This document shows, in pieces, positions 9,575-18,030 of a stretch of 64,000 bases of DNA. Location: positions 73,058 through 137,057 of the forward strand of contig CAZYUA010000007.1 in the NCBI GenBank assembly GCA_964650525.1, given 5' to 3'. The DNA comes from UBA1413 sp964650525. Lineage in GTDB: Bacteria > Bacteroidota > Bacteroidia > Bacteroidales > Prolixibacteraceae. Under the pieces are notes generated by a model that was not told where the DNA came from, did not search any database, and worked only from the letters and a program-made list of their open reading frames with translations. Position numbers and translations under genes: made by a program. The stretch's first letter is position 1, and every line of letters begins with the position of its first letter.

Positions 9575-10456
9575 TTAATTTACATAAACTCTTTCAAAGT
9601 TTTCAGGAATCGTCAGAAGATTCAATGAACTATCTCCTGTTGAAAACCCTGACATATTGGTAAAAATCTGAAGGATTCCCTTGTCAGATACAATTTCAAC
9701 GTTTACCGATGCCGGAAAGTACTGACCCTCTACTGGTTCAAAATCATCAAATGTCATTTCTGCCCTGCGGTCAGCAAACCTCTCTTCGAGCGTTAATCTC
9801 CGGACCCGGAAAAGCCGGGGATCGAGGTAACAGGTTTGGGTCACCGGTATGTTTTCATCGTTTCTTTTCAGGATTTTTCCGATCCGCTGGGTTTTTCCCC
9901 GATCCTCCATCCGGTTGAGTTTCCAGGTTGTCTCTGATTGAAGTACATACTGGTTGTTTTCGATCCACGATTTATATTCCCTCAACTCCTTTTCATCTTC
10001 AAAAACCGAGAAAATATCAGCTGCAAGGATTGCCTGGACAAACCGGAAGTCGACGTCAAAATTCAACAGAGACCGGAAAGGGGTGTAATCGCCTGTATAA
10101 TAACTTCGGTTGAAATAGTTCACATAGGTCACCTGATCGGGCGTAAGCATGATCCTGGCCAGGACGATATTCAGCTTGGTCACTGAAATGAGAACACAGC
10201 TGTCTCTGATTGCCTGGACTCCGGCTCGGAACGAAGTGCTGGTTTTGCCGCTATTCACCTGAATGCCGATTTTTTTTATGGCAAACATCCGGTATTGAAA
10301 GGTGTTCTCCCGGGCTTTCCTGTAAAGCCCGGGGGCAGAGACAGGCCGGAGTTTCATTTCGGGGATCTGTTCCGGGGTCCGGCAGGAAACCACCATGCCA
10401 AGAAACATCAGAAAAAACAGTACCCGGGGCACGGAATGCACAAATGCACGAATCAT
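9575..10456 (-). CDS. DUF4292 lipoprotein
   Basis: A 293-residue lipoprotein with a signal peptide ending in a VVSC lipobox near residue 25. The rest is beta-rich and resembles the DUF4292 family of Bacteroidota, whose fold is related to LolA/LppX lipid carriers. The function is unproven. It overlaps the upstream TPR gene by four bases and is followed immediately by the EnvC-like gene. This order (dut, TPR protein, DUF4292, M23 protein) recurs in Bacteroidota, which suggests an envelope-biogenesis role. Confidence 0.85.
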   Translation of the reverse strand: MIRAFVHSVPRVLFFLMFLGMVVSCRTPEQIPEMKLRPVSAPGLYRKARENTFQYRMFAIKKIGIQVNSGKTSTSFRAGVQAIRDSCVLISVTKLNIVLARIMLTPDQVTYVNYFNRSYYTGDYTPFRSLLNFDVDFRFVQAILAADIFSVFEDEKELREYKSWIENNQYVLQSETTWKLNRMEDRGKTQRIGKILKRNDENIPVTQTCYLDPRLFRVRRLTLEERFADRRAEMTFDDFEPVEGQYFPASVNVEIVSDKGILQIFTNMSGFSTGDSSLNLLTIPENFERVYVN

Positions 10457-12207
10457 TGGTTTTCCCTGATATAGTTTTTTTCGATAATCTTTTTTCGAAG
10501 AATTTCAGCTTCCGGACTGAGCTTCAGGGCTTTCTCCCAATAGGTCAGAGCCTCTTCGGTTCTTCCCAGCATAAATAAAATATCGCCGTAATGTTCGATC
10601 AGGGTAGGATTTTCCTCTTCCGATTTATCAAGGGCAGTTTCCATATAAAACCGTGCCAATGCATAATTTTTCTTTTTAAACAACACCCAGGCATAGGTGT
10701 CCAGGTAAGTCGCATTGTCAGGGAATTTTTCAACCACCCTTCCGCTCATCCGTTCGGCTTTTTCCAGGTCACGGCCGGCAAGCGAAAGATAATAGGCATA
10801 GTTGTTCAGAGCGATATAATTCTCCGGATCCAGGTCAATTGCCTTATCGAACAGGGCGAAGGCTTCCTCATACCGGTTTAATTTATACAAGGCTTCACCC
10901 TTCAGGAAGGTAAACTGACCCTTAAGAAGTTCGTTGTCGATCACATAAATGATGCCTTCATCTGAAATGGTGATCGCATCGTTGAACTGTTCCAGTTGCA
11001 GTGCAGCTATCGCCTTAAAAAAATAGATCTGTGCCTGGTTGGGATACATAGTAAGGGCAGACTCGCTGTGCTTGAGCAGGGAAGCCCAATCCTGAAGATC
11101 ATTGTCAAGTATCAGGATCTGCTCCCAGATGGCATAATCGCTGATTCCGGTGTTGAGGATTTTTTTCAGCTGCTCCTGGGCTTCCTTGTTTCTTTTGTTC
11201 CGGATCAGGTATTCGGCATAGATCGAATAAACCCTGAAATCATCCGGATAAAGATCCGTAAGGATACGGATGAGCTCTTCATTTTGTTTTGCCGTAAGGG
11301 GGAATTTGGCCTGGGTACCGGTATGTAAAAGGTAAAGCTGAAGTTTGGTATCCACATCCACGTTTGAGCTTTCAAATCCTTTTTTGGTCTCTTCAAAAGC
11401 TTTCAGGGTATCTCCGTCCTCCAGGTAAAATCCGGCAAGTGAAAAATGAATAAACCCGTTTTCAGGCTCTCTTTGCAGCACTTTCATGTAATTAGCCAGG
11501 GCTTTTTCCCTGTCTCCCTGGCTCTTATAAAGGTCAGCCAGCAAGCCGTAATACCTGGCGTCGGCAGGATGGGCTTCGATCAGTCTCTGGATCTCTGCGA
11601 AAGCTTCTTTAACCTTGCCGTCTTGCAGGTAGATATCCTGGATAGCCATGGAGATCTGGTCGTTGGTTCCGGTTTTCTTTTCCAGGTCACGGAAAGCTCT
11701 TATGGCTTCGTCGTATTTTTTCGCCCGGGTCAGCTGCATGGCTTTCAAATACAGGTACTCCTGGTTTTCAGGTTCCATTTCTGACAAAAGAGCGTAAACA
11801 GCTGCCGCTTCGGCATCTTTACTGCTCTGGGCAAGTACTTTTGCCAACAGCAGATGGTACCATTTGTTATCCGGATTTATCGAAACGGCCTTTTCGAGCA
11901 GGAGGGAGGCACTGGTAAGGTCGTTGTTGGCGATGTGCAGGTTTGCCAGTTCGAACATTGCTGCCGAGGATTTGGGATCTATTTCCAGGCAGGCAGAAAG
12001 AAAGGTCACAGCCTTTCGCGGATTGCCGATCATTTTCTGTTTCAGGGCCTCGATAAAAAGATATTCAAACTCTTTGACCTTTTCTTCAGAAAGGACGGTT
12101 TTTCCCCCCGGATCGACCGGTACGGCTTTCTGGGCCTCCCGGGAACCGGAACATGCCATCATGACTAAAGCAATTAGCAAAGACAACCCTATAGAAATTT
12201 GTCTCAT
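10453..12207 (-). CDS. TPR-repeat lipoprotein
   Basis: A 584-residue protein with a signal peptide and MACS lipobox (Cys19), followed by about ten tetratricopeptide repeats filling the mature chain (for example ALANYMKVLQREPENGFIHF and the AFALFDKAIDLDPENYIAL block). TPR arrays are protein-docking scaffolds; a partner cannot be named. It starts 4 bases after the dut stop and overlaps the DUF4292 gene by 4 bases, so all three are surely one transcript. Confidence 0.93.
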   Translation of the reverse strand: MRQISIGLSLLIALVMMACSGSREAQKAVPVDPGGKTVLSEEKVKEFEYLFIEALKQKMIGNPRKAVTFLSACLEIDPKSSAAMFELANLHIANNDLTSASLLLEKAVSINPDNKWYHLLLAKVLAQSSKDAEAAAVYALLSEMEPENQEYLYLKAMQLTRAKKYDEAIRAFRDLEKKTGTNDQISMAIQDIYLQDGKVKEAFAEIQRLIEAHPADARYYGLLADLYKSQGDREKALANYMKVLQREPENGFIHFSLAGFYLEDGDTLKAFEETKKGFESSNVDVDTKLQLYLLHTGTQAKFPLTAKQNEELIRILTDLYPDDFRVYSIYAEYLIRNKRNKEAQEQLKKILNTGISDYAIWEQILILDNDLQDWASLLKHSESALTMYPNQAQIYFFKAIAALQLEQFNDAITISDEGIIYVIDNELLKGQFTFLKGEALYKLNRYEEAFALFDKAIDLDPENYIALNNYAYYLSLAGRDLEKAERMSGRVVEKFPDNATYLDTYAWVLFKKKNYALARFYMETALDKSEEENPTLIEHYGDILFMLGRTEEALTYWEKALKLSPEAEILRKKIIEKNYIRENQ

Positions 12208-12211
12208 CCTG

Positions 12212-12646
12212 TCAGTTTTTGCCAGTATGACCGAAGCCGCCTTCTCCTCTTGTGGTATTCACCAGTTCTTCACTGATAAGCCATTCCACCCGTTCGTGGG
12301 AGGCGATCACCATTTGGCTTATGCGGTCACCATTTTTAATAACAAAGTCCTCCCGGGAAAGGTTGATCAGGATCACCCCGATTTCTCCCCGGTAATCAGA
12401 ATCGATGGTTCCCGGAGAATTCAGTACCGTGATTCCCCGTTCCAGGGCCAGCCCGCTGCGGGGTCTCATCTGGGCTTCGTAACCGACAGGAATCTCGGCA
12501 TACAATCCGGTGGGTATCCGCATTCTTTCAAACGGTTTCAAGATCACTTCCTCAGGAAGAAATGCCCTTACATCCATTCCTGACGAATGAAGCGTACTGT
12601 AGGCCGGCAATGGATTTCCCGATTTGTTTACTATCCTGATAACCAT
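12212..12646 (-). CDS. dut: dUTP diphosphatase
   Basis: Hydrolyses dUTP to dUMP and PPi, which limits uracil in DNA and supplies thymidylate synthesis. All five trimeric-dUTPase motifs are present: SGMDVRA (22-28), RPRSG (61-65), the GTIDSDYRGEI block (79-89, catalytic Asp), RISQMVI (108-114) and RGEGGFG (133-139). I place the start at 12646 (144 residues). The longer frame, starting at 12679, would begin upstream of an excellent -7 element at 12667-12674, which could not then be part of its mRNA. It is the first gene of the dut / TPR / DUF4292 / EnvC-like operon. Confidence 0.96.
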   Translation of the reverse strand: MVIRIVNKSGNPLPAYSTLHSSGMDVRAFLPEEVILKPFERMRIPTGLYAEIPVGYEAQMRPRSGLALERGITVLNSPGTIDSDYRGEIGVILINLSREDFVIKNGDRISQMVIASHERVEWLISEELVNTTRGEGGFGHTGKN

Positions 12647-12666
12647 ACTATTTTTTCTGAGTGACG

Positions 12667-12674
12667 CAAAGATA
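12667..12674 (-). promoter_or_regulatory. -7 promoter element of the dut operon
   Basis: On the minus strand this reads TATCTTTG, an exact TAnnTTTG match followed by C, about 20 bases before the dut ATG at 12646. No convincing -33 element is visible. It fixes the dut start. Confidence 0.6.
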
Positions 12675-12777
12675 GGCAATTCAGTTCAACTGCAGGAGGT
12701 GTTAACAATTATTAAGGAAGGAGGACGAGCAGGAATCGGGCGGGCAGGGCATTTGTAAGCCGGGACCGGAAAGGACT

Positions 12778-13803
12778 CTATTGTGCGGCAGGAACTTTCC
12801 CGGATTGTGTTTTCCTGAAATAATCAATAAACAGGGAAGGGGTTTCCCGCGTTTTGAAAATAGGTTCGGAAACCGATGGCACGATATGGCGGCAGTCTCT
12901 TACCAATCCGGGAATTCCTTCTGTCATTTCAGGCTTATAAACCGAAAAATCAACCTGGTTGCCGGCTTTCCGGCAGTGGAGGATCCACTGATATACCCGG
13001 CAGGGATCGACTATCCCGAAAGGAACGCATTCATCGGCAGATCCGGCGACTGCAGGGCACCAGGCTTCAGCTTTGGCCAGGTCTCTTCGTGTTATCTGGC
13101 GCTGGTTGTTTAAACCGCCACCTATCAGCTTCTTCGGGATGCCGACCTTGACCATCCAGTTTTCCTGTTCCGGTCCTGAAATACCTGATAAATCAAGCAT
13201 CATCATTCCATAGGCTGAGCATCCTGCCCCTTCATGCTCATATCCCGGCCAAAAAGCTCCTCCATAAAAACATGCCGGCGGCGGATACCCTTCCCGCGAC
13301 TCCCTAAAGGCCCGGATAAACGCCAGACTCCTTAAAGCAGCTTCCTCACTGATCAGATACCGGATGTAGCCTATTTTTCCCAACCGGGCATAATGGCGAA
13401 GTGTTTGCCTGATTTCATCGGCCGTCTCTATCTTTCCCTTCAGAGGGATGCCAATAATTCCCATTCCAATTTTGTCCTTTACCAACAGTCTTTTTTTTTC
13501 TTTTGCGGAAGCAGAAGCCATGGCTGAAAAATGAAGTGTATCCAGCAATGGGGTTTTCAGTTTCACTGCCATATGTCCGATGAGATATTGCCGGTGGCGG
13601 AGAATTTTTGCAACCGATCCTTTTCTGACAGACTTATAAAGGGAGGAGGGAGAATCCCAGTTCAGGGGAACAACGGGTTGCATCACGTACAGGGTCAGCT
13701 CATGAACGGAATCCCTGCCTTCGCAGGAGCCGGCAGCCCTGGTCTCCGCAGGAAAGCCCGGCAGCAGATTCATCAGCAAGGCTGCTATCAGGATCCACTT
13801 CAT
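12778..13803 (-). CDS. Uncharacterised exported protein, possibly papain-like
   Basis: A 341-residue protein with a signal peptide (cleavage near residues 22-24, after ETRAA). I do not recognise the family with certainty. Two conserved-looking blocks stand out: IGHMAVKL (about 75-82) and GAGCSAYGMMMLDL (about 192-205). A histidine before the cysteine is reminiscent of circularly permuted NlpC/P60 or LRAT-type thiol hydrolases, but this is only an inference from spacing. Several further cysteines in the C-terminal third could form disulfides. It is monocistronic, divergent from the pullulanase gene, with no exact promoter match upstream. Confidence 0.6.
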   Translation of the reverse strand: MKWILIAALLMNLLPGFPAETRAAGSCEGRDSVHELTLYVMQPVVPLNWDSPSSLYKSVRKGSVAKILRHRQYLIGHMAVKLKTPLLDTLHFSAMASASAKEKKRLLVKDKIGMGIIGIPLKGKIETADEIRQTLRHYARLGKIGYIRYLISEEAALRSLAFIRAFRESREGYPPPACFYGGAFWPGYEHEGAGCSAYGMMMLDLSGISGPEQENWMVKVGIPKKLIGGGLNNQRQITRRDLAKAEAWCPAVAGSADECVPFGIVDPCRVYQWILHCRKAGNQVDFSVYKPEMTEGIPGLVRDCRHIVPSVSEPIFKTRETPSLFIDYFRKTQSGKVPAAQ

Positions 13804-13935
13804 CTGGCCTTAGTAAACATCGGTTACCATCGTGATACCAATGCAATGTTAGGGAAAAAAAACACACCCGGGTAAGGAGCGGTACCAATGAATGTTACTT
13901 TTACACAGGTTTAACAAAACCGGTCATGGCATGCG

Positions 13936-15873
13936 ATGAGAAACTGGCATTTCAACCATATTGACTTTTCCACCTATCCCCATTATCCGGGTAATGACCT
14001 GGGTGTCAGTTGGTCGCCGGAGAAGACGGTTTTCCGGCTCTGGGCACCCACCGCCCGGATGGTGGAGTTACGGCTTTACCTGACAGGGAAGGGAGGCAAA
14101 CCTGAAATGACTTGCCGGATGGAGCGGACTGAGCAGGGTACCTGGATCTGCGAACTGAAAGGTAACCTCGAAGGACTCTTTTACACCTTCAAGGTCAACG
14201 ATGGGGAATGGTTGCATGAAGTTCCCGATCCCTATGCCCGGGCAGTGGGCATTAACGGGCTCCGGGGGATGATCTTCAATCCCCGGGACACCGACCCGGA
14301 GGGATGGAAAGATGACCGGAAACCGGCATTGGCGGCGGTTACCGATTCCGTTATTTACGAGACCCATGTGCGGGATTTTTCTATTGGCGCCAATTCTGGC
14401 ATTCATCATAAAGGCAAGTACCTGGGTTTTACTGAAACGGGAACCACTTCACCCCTGGGGGTTACAACAGGATTGTCTCACCTTATTGAAATGGGTATCA
14501 CCCATGTCCACCTGTTGCCCGTTAACGACTTTCAAACTATTGATGATGAGTTCCCTTTGCTTAAATACAACTGGGGTTACGACCCTCAGCATTTTAATGC
14601 TCCGGAAGGCAGTTATTCTACCGATCCCTGCGATGGCAAAATCCGGATCCGGGAGCTGAAACAGCTGGTAAAAAGCCTCCACGACCATCAGATCGGCGTG
14701 ATCCTGGATGTGGTCTATAACCATACCTGGCTTACCAAAGGGTCCGTTTTCAACCAAACAGTTCCGGGATATTATTACCGCCAGAATCCGGACGGTACTT
14801 TTTCGAATGCTTCGGGATGTGGAAATGAGATGGCCTCAGAACGCTCCATGGTGCGCAAATTCATTCTCGATTCGCTGAAATACTGGGTTTCTGAGTACCA
14901 TGTGGACGGATTCAGGTTTGACCTGATGGGGATTTACGATAGTGAAACGATGCGTCACATCCGGTATGAACTGACCAGGATGGATCCGCAGATGCTCTTA
15001 TATGGTGAGGGATGGGCTGCAGGTCCCAGTCCGATGCCGCTCCACCGGAGGGCTGTCAAAAAAAATATCAGCCAATTGCAGGGTATTGCTGCCTTTAACG
15101 ACGACATGAGGGATGCCATCCAGGGTAATCACGGCAGTAAAACAAGCACCGGTTTCGTAAGCGGGCTCACCTTGCGCGAGGAGGCTATAAAATTCGGGGT
15201 CGTGGCGGCCACCTGGCATCCGCAGATTGTATACAGCTACGTGGAAAGTTCTGTTGATCCCTGGGCCGGGGAACCGGCGCAATGCATCAACTACGCCTCC
15301 TGTCACGACAATTTTACTTTGTACGACAAACTGGTTTTGAGCGCCCGCGAAGCTTCCGACGAAGACCTCCGGAAAATGGTGAAACTCGCCGGTGCAATAC
15401 TCCTTACTTCCCAGGGTATCCCTTTTCTGCATGCCGGCATGGAGTTTTGCCGGACTAAATCGGGACACCACGATTCCTACAATGCACCCGACACCATCAA
15501 CCAACTGGATTGGAACCGGAAAGCAATCTATCACGAGGTAACCGACTATTACCGCAAACTGATCCTTCTCAGAAAAAACCACCCGGTCTTGAGGCTGCCT
15601 TCAGCCGAAAGAATCAGGCAAACGCTCACCTTCTGTACTGAGTATACCCTCGGGATAGTAGCCTATTGCCTGAAGGGACAAACAGTCAACGATTCCTGGA
15701 AAGAGGCCGTAATCATCTTTAACAACCAAAAAGAATCACAATGGGTTAGCCTGCCGGGATCCAGCTACAGGATCATTGCCCGGGGAGATCAGATTGATGA
15801 AAACGGTCTGGAAACCATTACGGGGAGTGCTATACAAGCAGAACCCCTTTCTATGACCCTGCTGGTTCAATAA
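13936..15873 (+). CDS. pulA: Type I pullulanase (alpha-1,6 debranching enzyme, GH13)
   Basis: Cleaves alpha-1,6 branch points in pullulan, glycogen or amylopectin-derived dextrins. An N-terminal CBM48-like domain (about 20-120) precedes the GH13 barrel. The type I signature YNWGYDP is at 211-217. The GH13 motifs are DVVYNH (258-263), FRFD with nucleophile D329, GEGW with acid/base E358, and CHDN with D458. There is no signal peptide, so the 645-residue enzyme should be cytoplasmic and act on imported oligosaccharides or glycogen. Its stop is one base from the end of the convergent alanine dehydrogenase-like gene. Confidence 0.95.
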   Translation: MRNWHFNHIDFSTYPHYPGNDLGVSWSPEKTVFRLWAPTARMVELRLYLTGKGGKPEMTCRMERTEQGTWICELKGNLEGLFYTFKVNDGEWLHEVPDPYARAVGINGLRGMIFNPRDTDPEGWKDDRKPALAAVTDSVIYETHVRDFSIGANSGIHHKGKYLGFTETGTTSPLGVTTGLSHLIEMGITHVHLLPVNDFQTIDDEFPLLKYNWGYDPQHFNAPEGSYSTDPCDGKIRIRELKQLVKSLHDHQIGVILDVVYNHTWLTKGSVFNQTVPGYYYRQNPDGTFSNASGCGNEMASERSMVRKFILDSLKYWVSEYHVDGFRFDLMGIYDSETMRHIRYELTRMDPQMLLYGEGWAAGPSPMPLHRRAVKKNISQLQGIAAFNDDMRDAIQGNHGSKTSTGFVSGLTLREEAIKFGVVAATWHPQIVYSYVESSVDPWAGEPAQCINYASCHDNFTLYDKLVLSAREASDEDLRKMVKLAGAILLTSQGIPFLHAGMEFCRTKSGHHDSYNAPDTINQLDWNRKAIYHEVTDYYRKLILLRKNHPVLRLPSAERIRQTLTFCTEYTLGIVAYCLKGQTVNDSWKEAVIIFNNQKESQWVSLPGSSYRIIARGDQIDENGLETITGSAIQAEPLSMTLLVQ

Positions 15874-15874
15874 G

Positions 15875-17095
15875 CTAAAAGGCCGCCAGCAGCAAATCGA
15901 TTTCCTTTGACGGAAGGTCAAAAAGATAGCCGATGTCGCGGTTGGTAAGGATCCCGTGATACAAATAGACCCCTTTGCGGAAACCCCTTGAAAACTTGAT
16001 GTAGGAGTCTACCCCACCGGCATCGCCAACAGCCAGTAATATGGGAATCAGGATATTGCTGAGCGAGATGGAAGCCGTACGGGCAACCAGCGACGGAATA
16101 TTGGGTACACAATAGTGGATTACCCCATGCTTTCGGTAAACAGGTGTATTCAGGTCGGTAAGGACAGAAGTTTCAAAGCACCCTCCCTGGCTGATGTTCA
16201 GATCAATGATAATGGCGCCTTCTTTCATGTTTTCAATCATTTCCTCAGAAACGCGGAATTTCGGAGTCTGATTGAACGGCATAGCTCCGATGACGGCATC
16301 GGCAGAAACCAATGCTTTTTTCAGAACCTTGGGGTAAAATACCGAAGTAAAAATCTTACGGCCCAATTTTTCCTCCAAACGGCTAAGGTCTTCGACCGAA
16401 ATATCGAAAACCTTTACCGAAATACCCAGGCTCAACGCGGCGCGGGCAGCAAATTCGGCAGCTGTTCCCGAACCGATGATGACCAGCTCCGCAGGAGTGA
16501 TGCCGGTGACATCCCCGAAAAGTACCCCCTTGCCACCCCGGGAGGTACTCAGGTATTCACTGGCTATGGTGATGGAGGTGATTCCCGAAATCTGGCTCAT
16601 CTGGTGCACAAAAGGCAGATACCCATCTTCCGTCTCCAGGCATTCATAAGAAATACAGGTGTTTTTTTTCTCCATAAGGTCAGAAATCGAGTCCCTGGTG
16701 TGCGATTGGATCTGCATGTTGGAGATAATGACCTGGTTCCCGCGCAACATAGAGATCTCATCGCTGCTGAATGGAGCAACCCGAAGGATGATGTCTTTCT
16801 GAAAGATCTCTTCTTTCTTGTCAAGGATCACGGCTCCTGCTTCCCGGTAATCCTGCGCACTGTAACTGGCTCTGTTTCCGGTCCCGGTTTCAATATATAT
16901 TTCATGGCCGTACGAAACCAATAAATCCACTGCCTGGGGGGTCAGCGGTACCCGGTATTCCACCTGTGATTCATCGCTGGGTATCCCGATGGTGATTTTC
17001 TTCTCTCTCCTCTGAAGCTCAAGCATCTCTTCTTTGGGAAGCAGCATGGTCTTCGACACCGTCAGTCCCGATCTGGTTTTTTCTTTACCTGTCAT
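15875..17095 (-). CDS. Alanine dehydrogenase / transhydrogenase-alpha family protein
   Basis: A 406-residue NAD(P)-binding protein of the AlaDH/PNT family. The N-terminal domain contains EYRVPLTP and ETGTG. The Rossmann motif GSGTAAEFAARAALSLG comes next, then the C-terminal VPNIPSLVARTASISLSN block typical of AlaDH. The family oxidises L-alanine to pyruvate and ammonia. The usual KVKEP lysine and YLHLA histidine seem to be replaced (RVAPF and MQIQS), so activity should be tested. The longer open frame (to 17269) would overlap tsaE; the ATG at 17095 avoids this and gives a normal length. A tsaE neighbour is common for this gene in Bacteroidota. Confidence 0.82.
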   Translation of the reverse strand: MTGKEKTRSGLTVSKTMLLPKEEMLELQRREKKITIGIPSDESQVEYRVPLTPQAVDLLVSYGHEIYIETGTGNRASYSAQDYREAGAVILDKKEEIFQKDIILRVAPFSSDEISMLRGNQVIISNMQIQSHTRDSISDLMEKKNTCISYECLETEDGYLPFVHQMSQISGITSITIASEYLSTSRGGKGVLFGDVTGITPAELVIIGSGTAAEFAARAALSLGISVKVFDISVEDLSRLEEKLGRKIFTSVFYPKVLKKALVSADAVIGAMPFNQTPKFRVSEEMIENMKEGAIIIDLNISQGGCFETSVLTDLNTPVYRKHGVIHYCVPNIPSLVARTASISLSNILIPILLAVGDAGGVDSYIKFSRGFRKGVYLYHGILTNRDIGYLFDLPSKEIDLLLAAF

Positions 17096-17142
17096 CTGCA
17101 GATTTCTTTTTCGGATGTACAAATGATTGCCTTTAAAAATAA

Positions 17143-17577
17143 TCAAAACGATTCTCCTGCCACAACGGCTGTGATGGTTCGTAAACTGTTGCCTTCGTCG
17201 CTGAGGTTTACACGGATGTGTTTCTCCGGCAACAGGGATTCCACCATTTCTGGCCACTCTATCAGGCAATAGTGGCCACTGAAAAAGTAATCCTCGTATC
17301 CCAGGTCAAAAACCTCTTCCAGTTTCCGGATCCGGTAGAAATCAAAATGGTAGATCGACACACCGGCCGGGGCAGCATATTCGTTAATGATGGCAAAGGT
17401 AGGACTGGTTACAAGATCGGGAGAGTGGAAGGCCCGGCATAATTCCCGGATCAGGGTGGTCTTACCGGCACCCATACGGCCATAGAAGGCAAACACCCTG
17501 GCCTCCGGAAACCTTGCAGGCAGTTCGTGTGCCACTTCCGGTAATTGCCCGAGGCTTACCTGTTTTCTCTCAAACAT
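17143..17577 (-). CDS. tsaE: tRNA threonylcarbamoyladenosine biosynthesis ATPase TsaE
   Basis: The P-loop ATPase partner of TsaB/TsaD in t6A37 tRNA modification. The Walker A motif GRMGAGKTTL (about residues 33-42) and downstream SPTFAIINEY and HFDFYR blocks are diagnostic. I place the start at 17577 (MFERKQ, 144 residues), because the longer frame to 17625 begins upstream of an exact -7 element at 17593-17600. It is followed by the alanine dehydrogenase-like gene on the same strand 47 bases on. tsaB and tsaD are not in this window. Confidence 0.94.
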   Translation of the reverse strand: MFERKQVSLGQLPEVAHELPARFPEARVFAFYGRMGAGKTTLIRELCRAFHSPDLVTSPTFAIINEYAAPAGVSIYHFDFYRIRKLEEVFDLGYEDYFFSGHYCLIEWPEMVESLLPEKHIRVNLSDEGNSLRTITAVVAGESF

Positions 17578-17592
17578 TGCACTCCTTTTACG

Positions 17593-17600
17593 CAAAAGTA
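17593..17600 (-). promoter_or_regulatory. -7 promoter element of tsaE
   Basis: The minus strand reads TACTTTTG, an exact TAnnTTTG match 15 bases before the tsaE ATG. TTTG is found 22 bases upstream of it as a possible -33 element, overlapping the divergent gcvH promoter. Confidence 0.6.
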
Positions 17601-17612
17601 CGAAATTATATA

Positions 17613-17620
17613 TATTTTTG
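17613..17620 (+). promoter_or_regulatory. -7 promoter element of gcvH
   Basis: TATTTTTG on the plus strand matches TAnnTTTG and lies 24 bases before the gcvH ATG. It is only 12 bases from the tsaE -7 element on the other strand. Confidence 0.55.
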
Positions 17621-17644
17621 AACAAATAATTTTACCGAACAAGT

Positions 17645-18025
17645 ATGAATGTGCCTGATAATCTGAAATTTACAAGGGACCACGAATGGATCCGCATTGC
17701 AGGAGATACGGCTTACGCCGGCATTACCGATTTTGCCCAGGGTGAATTGGGTGATATCGTGTTTGTTGAAATAGAAACCACCGGTGAAACCCTGGCAAAG
17801 GGTGAGATCTTCGGTACCGTAGAGGCGGTGAAAACCGTGTCTGATCTTTTCATGCCGGTTTCGGGGGAGGTGCTCGAAGTGAACTCCCTGCTGGCCGAAA
17901 AACCGGAACTGGTGAACAAAGATCCTTATGGACAGGGATGGATGGTCCTCATCCGGATGAATAACCCCGGGGAACTGGAAGAACTGCTTACACCGGAAGC
18001 ATACAAAAATATGCTCGAGGCCTGA
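17645..18025 (+). CDS. gcvH: Glycine cleavage system H protein
   Basis: The lipoyl carrier of the glycine cleavage system, shuttling the aminomethyl group between the P, T and L proteins. It is 126 residues, the normal length. The lipoylation site is K63 within TVEAVKTVSD (58-67), and the DHEW start block (12-15) is present. gcvT and gcvP are not linked. It is monocistronic: divergent from tsaE and ending 5 bases from a convergent gene. Confidence 0.97.
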   Translation: MNVPDNLKFTRDHEWIRIAGDTAYAGITDFAQGELGDIVFVEIETTGETLAKGEIFGTVEAVKTVSDLFMPVSGEVLEVNSLLAEKPELVNKDPYGQGWMVLIRMNNPGELEELLTPEAYKNMLEA

Positions 18026-18030
18026 AACGC

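Noticed and set aside
16115..16924. Plus-strand open frame of 269 codons
   Set aside because: Antisense to the alanine dehydrogenase-like gene, with composition of a mirrored frame.
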